From positions 62,001 to 126,000 of the forward strand of contig ABHC01000018.1 in the NCBI GenBank assembly GCA_000171835.1: a stretch of 64,000 nt of DNA, read 5' to 3'. The notes beneath the pieces were generated by a model. The model did not search any database, was not told the DNA's origin, and saw only the letters and a list, made by a program, of their open reading frames with translations. Both the position numbers and the translations under genes were made by a program. The DNA is from an alpha proteobacterium BAL199. GTDB taxonomy: Bacteria; Pseudomonadota; Alphaproteobacteria; Thalassobaculales; Thalassobaculaceae. Below are positions 50,032 through 58,137 of the stretch, one piece after another (positions within the stretch are counted from its first letter, which is position 1; each line of letters opens with the position of its first letter).

Positions 50032-50721
50032 CTAGGGAACCAGACGGTAGCCGCCGGCGTCGGTGACTAGGATCGCCGCCCGCTGCGGGTCCGGCTCGAT
50101 CTTCTGGCGCAGCCGGTAAACGTGGGTTTCCAGGGTATGTGTAGTCACCCCGGCGTTGTAGCCCCAGACCTCGTTCAGCAGGGTGTCGCGCTTCACCATC
50201 CGGTCGCCCGCCCGATACAGGTACTTGAGGATCGCGGTCTCTTTCTCCGTGAGCCGGACCTTCTTGTTGCGGACCTCGTCGAGCAGGATCTTGGCCGCCG
50301 GCTTGAAGCTGTATGGGCCGATAGTGAACACCGCGTCGTCGCTCTGCTCGTGCTGGCGCAACTGGGCCCGGATCCGGGCCAGCAGGATCGCCACCTTGAA
50401 CGGCTTGGTGATGTAGTCGTTGGCGCCGGCGTCCAGGCCGAGAATGGTGTCGGCATCGGAGTCCTGAGCGGTCAGCATGATCACCGGCGCCTTGACGCCG
50501 TGCTTGCGCATCAGCCGGCACAATTCGCGCCCGTCCATGTCGGGCAAGCCGACATCCAGCAAGATCAGGTCGTAATGGGTGTCCTTGACGGCCAGAAGCC
50601 CGTCGGCCGCCGTCGCGGCTTCCGCGGTCACGAACTCTTCATGGAGCTGCAGTTGCTCAGCCAGAGTGGATCGCAGTGCATCGTCGTCGTCGACCAGAAG
50701 GATCTTGCGTCCGCTCGTCAT
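50032..50721 (-). CDS. OmpR/PhoB-type response regulator (CenR-like)
   Basis: This 229-aa two-component regulator has a receiver domain (about 1-120: acidic pocket LLVDDDDALR, phosphoacceptor Asp in ILLDVGLPDMDG, switch MLTAQDSDADT, Lys in YITKPFK). The winged-helix effector (about 130-228) includes VRLTEKETAILKYLYRAG and TTHTLETHVYRLRQKIE. The signature EQLQLHEEF and the linker DAVFTIGPYSFKP strongly resemble the essential alphaproteobacterial envelope regulator CenR, though I cannot align it. No histidine kinase is adjacent. ATG 50721 follows GGGAG. Confidence 0.9.
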   Translation of the reverse strand: MTSGRKILLVDDDDALRSTLAEQLQLHEEFVTAEAATAADGLLAVKDTHYDLILLDVGLPDMDGRELCRLMRKHGVKAPVIMLTAQDSDADTILGLDAGANDYITKPFKVAILLARIRAQLRQHEQSDDAVFTIGPYSFKPAAKILLDEVRNKKVRLTEKETAILKYLYRAGDRMVKRDTLLNEVWGYNAGVTTHTLETHVYRLRQKIEPDPQRAAILVTDAGGYRLVP

Positions 50722-50798
50722 ACCGGCTCCCGCCCCCAAATATTCATGATCTCTGTGCTTCAACTCCTGTCGGCAAATAGTGTAGCGCCTCTCGGACC

Positions 50799-51083
50799 TC
50801 AAGGCTCCACGTCGATTGCCTTCCAGAAGGCCACGTGACCTTCGAGGCGTCGCGCCCGGCGCTTCGGCTCCTCATACGACCACGCCGCCGCCGGCTCGAC
50901 ATGGTCGTCGACCCGCACATCGTAGTAGGTGGCGACACCCCGCCACGGGCAGATCGTACGGATTCTGCAGGGTTCCAGGCGTTCCACCGCGACCCGGTCG
51001 CCTGGAAAATACAGGCAGCCTTCGACGATCTCTACCGCTTCACTGTCGGCCAGGACCACGCCGTTCAGGGTCGCTCGCGCCAT
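50799..51083 (-). CDS. DUF427 family protein
   Basis: This 94-aa single-domain protein begins MARATLNGVVLADS and contains the hallmark CPWRGVATYYDVRVDDH and WSYEEPKRRARRLEGHVAFW. The fold is a small beta-barrel of unknown function, common in bacteria. It lies 20 bp from the alpha/beta hydrolase stop on the same strand and is probably co-transcribed with it. Confidence 0.92.
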   Translation of the reverse strand: MARATLNGVVLADSEAVEIVEGCLYFPGDRVAVERLEPCRIRTICPWRGVATYYDVRVDDHVEPAAAWSYEEPKRRARRLEGHVAFWKAIDVEP

Positions 51084-51103
51084 GTCACGATCCGGTGTGC
51101 CGG

Positions 51104-51970
51104 TCAGAAACTAGGCGCCAGGATCAGCCGCAGCATCGCCTGGCAGAGCGCATGATGAGGGTCGCCGAAAGCTTCCAGGGCGGTGAAATGATTGCCGCCC
51201 GGCACGTCGACGCTTTCCACCGGCGCCCGTGCCGCCTTCAGGGCCGCCACCAGCTCGCCGCGCTGCCTCAGGTACTCGGGACCCTCGTCGTCGCCGACCG
51301 TGGCGATCAGTGGCGGCAGCCGCAGTTCTCCAGGCTTCAGATTGCGCGCGTGCACGATCGGGCTCAGTCCGGGTACATCCTCGGCACGCAGGTGAAGCTG
51401 CTCGTTCAGGTAGCTGAGGCGGATCGGCTCCAGGTCGTGCAAGCCGGACACGCTGCAACCGCCTTTCAGCAGCTTCGGCACACCGGCGGGGCCGGCCATC
51501 AACGCCGCCAGATGCCCGCCGGCCGAGTGTCCGGCGACGAACAGCCGGTTCGGATCGCCGCCGAGATCGTGGCCGCTGGCATGGATCCAGGTCAGAGCCG
51601 CCCGCACGTCGGCGGCGACCTCCGCCATTGTTACCGTCGGGCACAGCCGGTATCCGATCGAGATGAAGGTCACGTCGGCCGCCACAAAGGTCGGCGCCAG
51701 ATAGTGAACCAGCGTGCGGTCACGGGAATGCCAGTACCCGCCGTGGACGAACGCCAGGATCGGCGCATCACCGCGCGCCGCCGGAAACACGTCGACGGCC
51801 TGGCGTGGATCCGGGCCGTAGGCTCGGTCGAGGTCGCAGGATAGCAGCGCCCGCGCCTCCGCACCCAGCGCCATCCAGCGTTCCGAAATCGCCCCGGCAT
51901 CCGGCACTTTTCGGCGGTTGTCGTACTGGGCGTCGAGCCCGGCCTGATCGTAGTCGCGGTACAGCGGCAT
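51104..51970 (-). CDS. Alpha/beta hydrolase (kynurenine formamidase/esterase-like)
   Basis: This 288-aa hydrolase has the oxyanion motif AFVHGGYWHSRD and the nucleophile elbow GHSAGGHLAAL. The acidic residue lies near IATVGDDEGPE, and the catalytic His in PGGNHFTALEAF. HGGYW is typical of the kynurenine formamidase/BD-FAE branch, which hydrolyses formyl or acyl groups. The N-terminus MPLYRDYDQAGLDAQYDNR matches that group. GGAGACC precedes the ATG. It is divergent from the RibA-like gene, with 99 bp between starts. Confidence 0.87.
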   Translation of the reverse strand: MPLYRDYDQAGLDAQYDNRRKVPDAGAISERWMALGAEARALLSCDLDRAYGPDPRQAVDVFPAARGDAPILAFVHGGYWHSRDRTLVHYLAPTFVAADVTFISIGYRLCPTVTMAEVAADVRAALTWIHASGHDLGGDPNRLFVAGHSAGGHLAALMAGPAGVPKLLKGGCSVSGLHDLEPIRLSYLNEQLHLRAEDVPGLSPIVHARNLKPGELRLPPLIATVGDDEGPEYLRQRGELVAALKAARAPVESVDVPGGNHFTALEAFGDPHHALCQAMLRLILAPSF

Positions 51971-52069
51971 GGAGGTCTCCTTCCCCGGCACAGTAGCGGA
52001 TTGGATTTTCCGCGCGCAACACGCCGCATCCGCACGACTTTGCTTGATTCCCGACGTCAGCCCCGCAAT

Positions 52070-53218
52070 ATGCGCGGCATGCCGAATGACCCAGCCCCCG
52101 CCCGTAAAGCGCCGCGCGCCGCCGACCATCTCGCGGTCGACCGCGCCGTCTCCGAACTGCGCCGAGGCGGCATCGTCGCGGTCCGCGCCGGCACCGACCG
52201 CGATCGCCTGGCGCTGTTGGTGGCCGCTGAGATGATCACCGACGACACGGTCGGCCAGCTGCGGCGATTGACCGGCTCCGATCCGGTGCTGGCGATCACC
52301 CGAAACCGGGCCATTGCGTTGGGTTCTGGTGGTCCGGCCCCAGTGGTGACGGTGACCCTCCCGCCCGGCAGTTCCGCCGACCGGGTCGCCGCGATCGCTG
52401 ATCCGACGGCAGGCGCGGTCGACACCGGCGGATTGATCACCCTGCCGGAACCGCAATCCGGAACCGCTGCGGCCGCCATCCGGCTGGTCAAGCTGGCCCG
52501 GCTGATTCCAGCTGCCCTGGTCGCCACCGTATCCGATGTGCCACCCGCCCGGATGGACGTCTGGGCCCGCGGGCATGCGCTTCTGCTGGTCGACAGCGAG
52601 GCAATCGAGACCCACCGGCAGATCAGCGCCAAGCGTCTGGTCCGCGCGGCGTCAGCCCGGGTGCCGTTGATCGATGCCGAGGAGTGCGAACTGATCGCCT
52701 TCCGGCCGACCGACGGAGGGCTCGAGCACGTGGCGATCCGCATCGGCGACCCCGACCCGGACCAGCCGGTGCTGATCCGGCTGCACTCGTCGTGTCTGAC
52801 CGGCGACCTGCTGGGCAGCCTGCGCTGCGATTGCGGCGACCAGCTGCGCGGCGCGATCAAGACGATCGCCGACGCCGGCGGCGGTGTGCTGGTGTATCTC
52901 GCCCAGGAAGGCCGCGATATCGGTCTGGTCAACAAACTCAAGGCCTACAGCCTGCAGGACCTTGGGGCCGACACGGTGGATGCCAACACCATGCTCGGAT
53001 ACGACGACGACGAGCGGGTGTACTTCCCGGCGGCCGAGATGCTGAACCTGCTCGGCATCACCCGGGTGCGGCTGATGACCAACAACCCGGAGAAGATCGG
53101 CCAGCTTGCCGCCTGCGGCGTCGAGGTGGTGGAGCGGGTCCGGCACGTGTTCCCATCCAACCAGCACAACGAACGCTACCTGGCGACCAAGGCCGGCCGG
53201 TCCGGACACCTGTTCTAA
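52070..53218 (+). CDS. ribA: GTP cyclohydrolase II with a degenerate RibB-like N-terminus
   Basis: This 382-aa protein has a C-terminal GTP cyclohydrolase II domain (about 195-382). The zinc Cys residues are in HSSCLTGDLLGSLRCDCGDQL, with the loop YLAQEGRDIGL and the tail MTNNPEKIGQL. It would open the GTP ring in riboflavin synthesis. The N-terminal 180 residues occupy the place of DHBP synthase (RELRRGGIVAV, LVAAEMITDDTV) but lack the acidic catalytic motif DDEDREN. This half is therefore probably structural, as in RibA-like proteins of other alphaproteobacteria. The start may be ATG 52070 or 52079. Confidence 0.88.
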   Translation: MRGMPNDPAPARKAPRAADHLAVDRAVSELRRGGIVAVRAGTDRDRLALLVAAEMITDDTVGQLRRLTGSDPVLAITRNRAIALGSGGPAPVVTVTLPPGSSADRVAAIADPTAGAVDTGGLITLPEPQSGTAAAAIRLVKLARLIPAALVATVSDVPPARMDVWARGHALLLVDSEAIETHRQISAKRLVRAASARVPLIDAEECELIAFRPTDGGLEHVAIRIGDPDPDQPVLIRLHSSCLTGDLLGSLRCDCGDQLRGAIKTIADAGGGVLVYLAQEGRDIGLVNKLKAYSLQDLGADTVDANTMLGYDDDERVYFPAAEMLNLLGITRVRLMTNNPEKIGQLAACGVEVVERVRHVFPSNQHNERYLATKAGRSGHLF

Positions 53219-53273
53219 GCGTTCCTTTTGGCACAGCGCTTGCTTCTGTCCTGTCGAAGGAAGGAGTGCGCAC

Positions 53274-54095
53274 ATGACCACGACCCCGATGGACGTTACC
53301 GCCAACACCCCGACGCATTGGGTGCTCCAGCGCTCCGATCCAGGCGGCGACGAGGTTTTACCGGGCCAGGGCGCGGCGTCGGACGATGCCAGTCTCAGCT
53401 TTGGGGACCTGCTCGACGTCCTGAACCCCCTGCAGCATTTGCCGGTCGTCGGCACGCTTTACCGAGCACTGACCGGCGACACCATGACCGACACGGCCCG
53501 GATGGCTGGAGGCGCGCTGTACGGCGGTCCCTTCGGCCTGGTCAGTGCGCTGGCCAATGTCGTGGTCGAGCATGAAACCGGCCATGATATCGGCGACACT
53601 GCGCTCGCTTGGTTGAACGAGGCGCCGGACACCGCCGTCGGCTCCGAGACGATGGTCGCGGCCGCACCGGCGGAACCAACCCTACCGACTGCGCCGGAGC
53701 CGTCAAAGCCGGCAGTGGACGATCCCAACCGGGTCGTGGTGGCCAGTTTCACGCCACGGTCGGCACAACAGGCATCGACCGAGAAAGCCGCAGTTCCAGC
53801 AACCACCCAGTTCGAGGGCCGGACCGCCGATCGGCTTGATGCCTTTATCCGCAACGCCAGCGCGGTCAAACGGCCAGGGCCGATGCCGGGCTCGATCGGC
53901 GATACCGCCCGGTTGCAGGCCGCCGCCCTCAAGCCACCCGGCATCGCAGCCAAGCCCAAAGATGGGTCGCGCGAAACCGAGCAACGAGCCGAGCCCACGG
54001 TGGCCTTGGCCGGCAACGACGCCGGCACCGTCAACGAGTGGATGTTGCGGGCCTTGGAGAAATACGAGCATATGCAGAAACAGGAGACTGGCTGA
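53274..54095 (+). CDS. Hypothetical protein, low complexity
   Basis: The protein is 273 aa and I do not recognise the family. A short N-terminal conserved-looking part (about 40-115: LLDVLNPLQHLPVVGTLYRA, AGGALYGGPFGLVSALANVV) may form one or two membrane-dipping helices. A Pro/Ala/Thr-rich linker follows, then a C-terminal amphipathic segment (TVNEWMLRALEKYEHMQKQ). There is no signal peptide. AAGGAGTG precedes the ATG. It runs directly into the transpeptidase gene, so an envelope link is possible. Confidence 0.6.
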   Translation: MTTTPMDVTANTPTHWVLQRSDPGGDEVLPGQGAASDDASLSFGDLLDVLNPLQHLPVVGTLYRALTGDTMTDTARMAGGALYGGPFGLVSALANVVVEHETGHDIGDTALAWLNEAPDTAVGSETMVAAAPAEPTLPTAPEPSKPAVDDPNRVVVASFTPRSAQQASTEKAAVPATTQFEGRTADRLDAFIRNASAVKRPGPMPGSIGDTARLQAAALKPPGIAAKPKDGSRETEQRAEPTVALAGNDAGTVNEWMLRALEKYEHMQKQETG

Positions 54096-54109
54096 CCGAG
54101 TCCGGACGT

Positions 54110-54631
54110 TTGACGCTGCTGATTGTACGAGCCGCCCCGCGCGCCACCCATGGAACGCTAGCCATAGGCGAGCGAGTCCGGCCCTGTGTGCTCGGTCGCG
54201 GTGGCATTGTCGTCGACAAGCGCGAGGGCGACGGCGGCACCCCGGTCGGGCGGTTTCCGTTGCGCCGCCTGCTCTATCGGCCGGATCGCGAGAGCGCCAT
54301 TGCCACCGGACTGCCGATCCTGCCCCTATCGGAACATCTCGGCTGGTGCGATGATCCCGACGACGCCGCACACTACAACCGCCTGGTCAGGCTGCCCTTC
54401 GGGTCTCGGCACGAACGCCTGTGGCGCGAAGACGGCCTGTACGACCTTGTGATCGAACTCGGCTACAACGACGCGCCGCCAGTCCCGGGACGCGGCAGCG
54501 CAATCTTTCTGCATCTGGCCCGCCCCGACAGGACCCCGACCGAAGGATGCGTCGCCCTGGCGCGGGATGACCTGCTGGCTGCTCTGGTCGCGGTCGGACC
54601 GGAAAGCATAATCGACATCAATTACTTGTAG
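54110..54631 (+). CDS. L,D-transpeptidase (YkuD-like) family protein
   Basis: This protein of about 173 aa has a YkuD-type core. GTLAIGERVRPCVLGRGG and GDGGTPVGRFPLRRL open the fold, and the catalytic His-Cys motif is HLARPDRTPTEGCVAL. Related proteins form 3-3 peptidoglycan cross-links. No signal peptide or membrane anchor is visible from any start, so export is unexplained. The start is uncertain: TTG 54110 follows the previous gene's stop by 14 bp, and ATG 54038 would overlap it by 58 bp. Confidence 0.82.
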   Translation: MTLLIVRAAPRATHGTLAIGERVRPCVLGRGGIVVDKREGDGGTPVGRFPLRRLLYRPDRESAIATGLPILPLSEHLGWCDDPDDAAHYNRLVRLPFGSRHERLWREDGLYDLVIELGYNDAPPVPGRGSAIFLHLARPDRTPTEGCVALARDDLLAALVAVGPESIIDINYL

Positions 54632-54659
54632 ATGCCGAATCCGCTCGGGGGCTCTGGTC

Positions 54660-55343
54660 TCAACCGTAGTCGCGCGCGCCGAAAATCGCGGTTCCGACCC
54701 GAACATGGGTCGCTCCGAGTTGAACGGCGGTTTCGTAGTCTCCGCTCATGCCCATCGACAAGCCTGACAGGCCGTGGCGCTTGGCGATCTCGCGCAGCAT
54801 GGCGAAGTGAAGCGCAGGATCATCGGCCACCGGCGGTATGCACATCAGCCCGACAATCGGCAACCCGTGCTCCTGCCGGCAGCTGTCGATGAAGGCGTCG
54901 GCGTCAGCCGGCAAAACCCCGGCCTTCTGGTCTTCCTCACCGGTGTTGATCTGGATGTAGCAGTCCAGCCGCCGGCCCTGCTTCGCCATCTCGCGGGCCA
55001 GTTCGGCCGCGAGCTTCGGGCGATCCACGGTCTGGATCGCGTCGAACAACACGACGGCGTCCTTGACCTTGTTGGTCTGCAGCGGCCCGATCAGATGCAG
55101 TTCGACGTCTGGATAGCGCTCCCGCAGCGCCGGCCATTTGCCTTGCGCCTCCTGAACCCGGTTCTCGCCGAACACCCTCTGTCCGGCAGCCAGCGCCGCC
55201 TCAACACGTTCGACCGGCTGGACCTTGCCGACGGCAATCAGCGTGACCTCCGCCGGATCACGCTCGGCCTCGGCAGCGGCAGCCGCCACCTTCGCCCGAA
55301 CATCTGCGAGATTGGCGGCGACCTCGGTGGCAGCATCGGTCAT
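54660..55343 (-). CDS. YggS-family PLP homeostasis protein
   Basis: This 227-aa alanine racemase-like barrel binds PLP without known catalytic activity and buffers PLP levels. The PLP Lys is in VTLIAVGKVQPVERVEAAL. FGENRVQEAQGKW, LHLIGPLQTNKVKDAV and the C-terminal LSMGMSGDYETAVQLGATH, VRVGTAIFG are all family marks. Its ATG overlaps the stop of the TPR-sulfotransferase (ATGA), making it the last gene of the sulfotransferase operon. Confidence 0.95.
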   Translation of the reverse strand: MTDAATEVAANLADVRAKVAAAAAEAERDPAEVTLIAVGKVQPVERVEAALAAGQRVFGENRVQEAQGKWPALRERYPDVELHLIGPLQTNKVKDAVVLFDAIQTVDRPKLAAELAREMAKQGRRLDCYIQINTGEEDQKAGVLPADADAFIDSCRQEHGLPIVGLMCIPPVADDPALHFAMLREIAKRHGLSGLSMGMSGDYETAVQLGATHVRVGTAIFGARDYG

Positions 55344-57274
55344 TGGTCTTCCTCCTGGTCGTCATAGCCGTACCGGCGGATCTCCTCGGCGAGGGTCCGG
55401 GCAATCGGTGTCATCGCAAAATCATAGCGTCGCCAGCGCGCCAGCGCCGTGCGGTACACCGGCTGGGTGACCTGGGCGGCACTCGGCGTCGCCAGAACGC
55501 CGCGGCCACGGGCGTGCTCGTGAAACCGGGTGACGCCGTCGTGCCACGGCAGATCCAGAAACTGCAGCACCCTGGCGGCTTCGCGCGGCAGATCGTCGAC
55601 CAGATCCTCGTAGCGCACGGTGAGGCGCGGCGGGTCGAACGCATCGACGTAGGTCTCCCACACGCCGAGCGCGGCCCGATACAGGCGCGCCGCGCCTTCG
55701 AGCGTGGTGAACGACGCCATCCAGGTGTTGAGATGGAAATTCTGCATGAAACAGGACAGCACCACGTCGCAGGGATGGCGCAGCGCGAGCAGGAAGCGGG
55801 CTTCCGGAAACACCGCTCGGATCAGTCCCGCATGCACCAGATTCAACGGCATCTTGTCGACTACATAGCGGGTCGGAGTGCCGGGCAGGAAACGATTCAT
55901 CTGCGTGCGATACCAAGCGCGCATTTCGGTGCGCTCGGCGTCGGTCAACTCCGTCAGCGCCTCGGGATAGATCCGTCCGGCAACGCTGAAGCGGGCGATC
56001 AGGCCGGCGATGAAAGGCCGTTCCTCCACGACCGCAATGTCGGGGTGCGCATCAAGGACCTGGTCCAGCAGCGTGGTACCGGAACGCGGGAATCCGACCA
56101 GAAACAATGGCAAAGGCCCATCGCTCGGGTCGGATTTCGGCATTGGTACGGACGGCTGTGCCGTCGCGTATAACCGGCCCAGGTCCGCCAACTGGCGAAA
56201 CGCGTGTTCAGGATCGAGGCTGGTAGGCGCCGCGGCAGTCTGCGCCGTGTTTGCCGCCTCGAACGCGGCAAAAGCAGCAACTGGATCGCCACGAGCTTCC
56301 GAGACCTGGGCCCGCTCGAACAGTAGTGGGTAGCGTCGCGCCGGTGTCGTCTCGGCGACCAACCATCGATCGGCAACGGTCAGCGCCTCATCGAAGCGTT
56401 TCAGCCGGCGGGCCAGCCGCACCGCCAGTTGAGCCGACGCCACGTGCCTGGGATCGAGGACCCGTGCGTGACCGACCCAGCGCTCTGCCGTCGGCAGGTC
56501 GGCGCGGTTGTCGGCCAGTTCCGAAACTGTTGCAATGGCAGAGACATCGCCCGGGACCAGCAGGACGGCCCGGCGTGCCGCTGCATTCGCCCGCACCGCA
56601 TCGCCATCGGCCCGCGCGGCAAACGCCAGATGACGATGCAGCAGACCCGTGCCGGGCGCTCTCGCAAGCCCCTGGGTCAATAACTCGACGGCACGGTCTG
56701 CCTGGTCGAGATCGACGAACAGGCCGGCGAGATTGACCCGGGCCTCGACGGTCGGGCCACGCGCCAACGCGGTTTCCAGATGACGGGCGGCCTCGCGCCA
56801 CCGTCCGAGCGCCCGGTAGGCAACTCCCAGATTGGCGTGCAGGGTGGCGTCATTCGGTGCTCGGCGAAGGCCGGTTTGGTAGGCGGCAGCCGCATCCGCA
56901 TGACGCCCCAGCCCGCTCAGGGCATCGCCTTCAAGCCGTGCGACCATCGGATGGGCGCGGGCAGACTCCGGCAAGATGCACAGGCAGTCGTAGGCACCGG
57001 CTGGATCGTCGCGGCCGAGCTTGAGTTGTGCGAGATTGACCAGCAGGTCGGGATCGGCCGCGCCTCCAGCGCGCGCAGCCTCCAGCAGCCGGATGGCCGT
57101 GTCCGCTGCGCCTGTCCGGGCTTCAAGCATTGCCAGGCGATACAGCATGCCTGCCGGGAGGCTGGTCGCAGCCATCAGCGCGCGATAGTGAGGGCGTGCC
57201 AGTGCCGGATCGCCGGCGGAGATCGCCCGGTCGACGGCGGAGAGGGTTTTCGGGGACAGGCGGCGAACGGTCAT
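55340..57274 (-). CDS. TPR-sulfotransferase fusion protein
   Basis: This 644-aa protein has an N-terminal tetratricopeptide superhelix (about 20-350; RAPNDATLHANLGVAYRALG is one repeat). The PAPS-dependent sulfotransferase domain (about 385-620) has the 5'-phosphosulfate loop LFLVGFPRSGTTLLDQVL and the 3'-phosphate site LALRHPCDVVLSCFMQNF. Such fusions sulfate proteins or peptides, with the TPR part presenting the acceptor. The acceptor is unknown. It lies 7 bp after the second sulfotransferase in a four-gene minus-strand operon. Confidence 0.92.
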   Translation of the reverse strand: MTVRRLSPKTLSAVDRAISAGDPALARPHYRALMAATSLPAGMLYRLAMLEARTGAADTAIRLLEAARAGGAADPDLLVNLAQLKLGRDDPAGAYDCLCILPESARAHPMVARLEGDALSGLGRHADAAAAYQTGLRRAPNDATLHANLGVAYRALGRWREAARHLETALARGPTVEARVNLAGLFVDLDQADRAVELLTQGLARAPGTGLLHRHLAFAARADGDAVRANAAARRAVLLVPGDVSAIATVSELADNRADLPTAERWVGHARVLDPRHVASAQLAVRLARRLKRFDEALTVADRWLVAETTPARRYPLLFERAQVSEARGDPVAAFAAFEAANTAQTAAAPTSLDPEHAFRQLADLGRLYATAQPSVPMPKSDPSDGPLPLFLVGFPRSGTTLLDQVLDAHPDIAVVEERPFIAGLIARFSVAGRIYPEALTELTDAERTEMRAWYRTQMNRFLPGTPTRYVVDKMPLNLVHAGLIRAVFPEARFLLALRHPCDVVLSCFMQNFHLNTWMASFTTLEGAARLYRAALGVWETYVDAFDPPRLTVRYEDLVDDLPREAARVLQFLDLPWHDGVTRFHEHARGRGVLATPSAAQVTQPVYRTALARWRRYDFAMTPIARTLAEEIRRYGYDDQEEDQ

Positions 57275-57281
57275 GCCGCGA

Positions 57282-58130
57282 TCAGACCGTGGGACGGCCC
57301 TGCTTGTCGAGATACCCCAACTCGCGCAGCACCTCGCCGTGAACGTCGATCAGACGGCCGACCAGGTCATCCGACAGATGATCGCGCCAGCCGCCGACCC
57401 GGCCCGAGTGGAAAAACACCTGGTCCTCGCGAACCCGTTCCTTGAAGCCGGCGGTACGTTCCTGGCTCGATACCTCGTCGAAGTTGCTGAAACGGATTGC
57501 CCGCTTGATCCGATCGGCATCGGCCGGCAGCTTCAGGAACTTGACGACCTTGCCGAACGTCTTGAACGGCTTCGATCGGAGGTCCTCGTAGCGCAGGACC
57601 AGCGGGTGCAGCTGAGGCAAGGCTTTCCAGGACCGGTAGTGGTCACACCATCGGCCCAGGACCTGGAACACCGCAGCGGCGGTCGTCGGCGTTCGGAACC
57701 CCGGCGCGCAGATCGCTTCGACCGCATCGGAGACCGAAATGTTGTAATGCCGGGCGATCGATACCGTGACGTCGAACACGTTCCGGACGATGTATATCCC
57801 GCCCATCGTGTACTGCACGTAGATGAGCGGTTTTCCCTCGTGCACATCAAGAATGTTGTGTGTCTTGACGATGCTTGTTTCGGCTCGGTTGGAGAGATCC
57901 CGCTGCACGGACTCCCGCAAGCCGTGCAACTCGGCATCCGTCATCTCGCTGACCCGGCGCTGGCCGAGGCGTTCATAGGTCGGTATGTGGGCGTCCCCGA
58001 ACCCGACCACCTTCAGGTCGTTGATCGAAACCGGCGTACGAGCGTTCCGGAACAGATTCTCGATAAAGATCCGAACCCAGGTGTTGCCGGATTTCGGATA
58101 GGACGCGAGCCAGAGGATACCGCCGGCCAT
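57282..58130 (-). CDS. Sulfotransferase (PAPS-dependent)
   Basis: This 282-aa single-domain sulfotransferase has LWLASYPKSGNTWVRIFIE as its 5'-PSB loop (about 6-24). IYIVRNVFDVTVSIARHY is the 3'-phosphate site, and GRVGGWRDHLSDDLVGRL is the C-terminal PAPS-contacting loop. It lacks a signal peptide or membrane anchor, so it acts in the cytoplasm. Only 7 bp separate it from both neighbours, the JmjC-type gene upstream and the TPR-sulfotransferase downstream. Confidence 0.93.
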   Translation of the reverse strand: MAGGILWLASYPKSGNTWVRIFIENLFRNARTPVSINDLKVVGFGDAHIPTYERLGQRRVSEMTDAELHGLRESVQRDLSNRAETSIVKTHNILDVHEGKPLIYVQYTMGGIYIVRNVFDVTVSIARHYNISVSDAVEAICAPGFRTPTTAAAVFQVLGRWCDHYRSWKALPQLHPLVLRYEDLRSKPFKTFGKVVKFLKLPADADRIKRAIRFSNFDEVSSQERTAGFKERVREDQVFFHSGRVGGWRDHLSDDLVGRLIDVHGEVLRELGYLDKQGRPTV

Positions 58131-58137
58131 GAATGCC

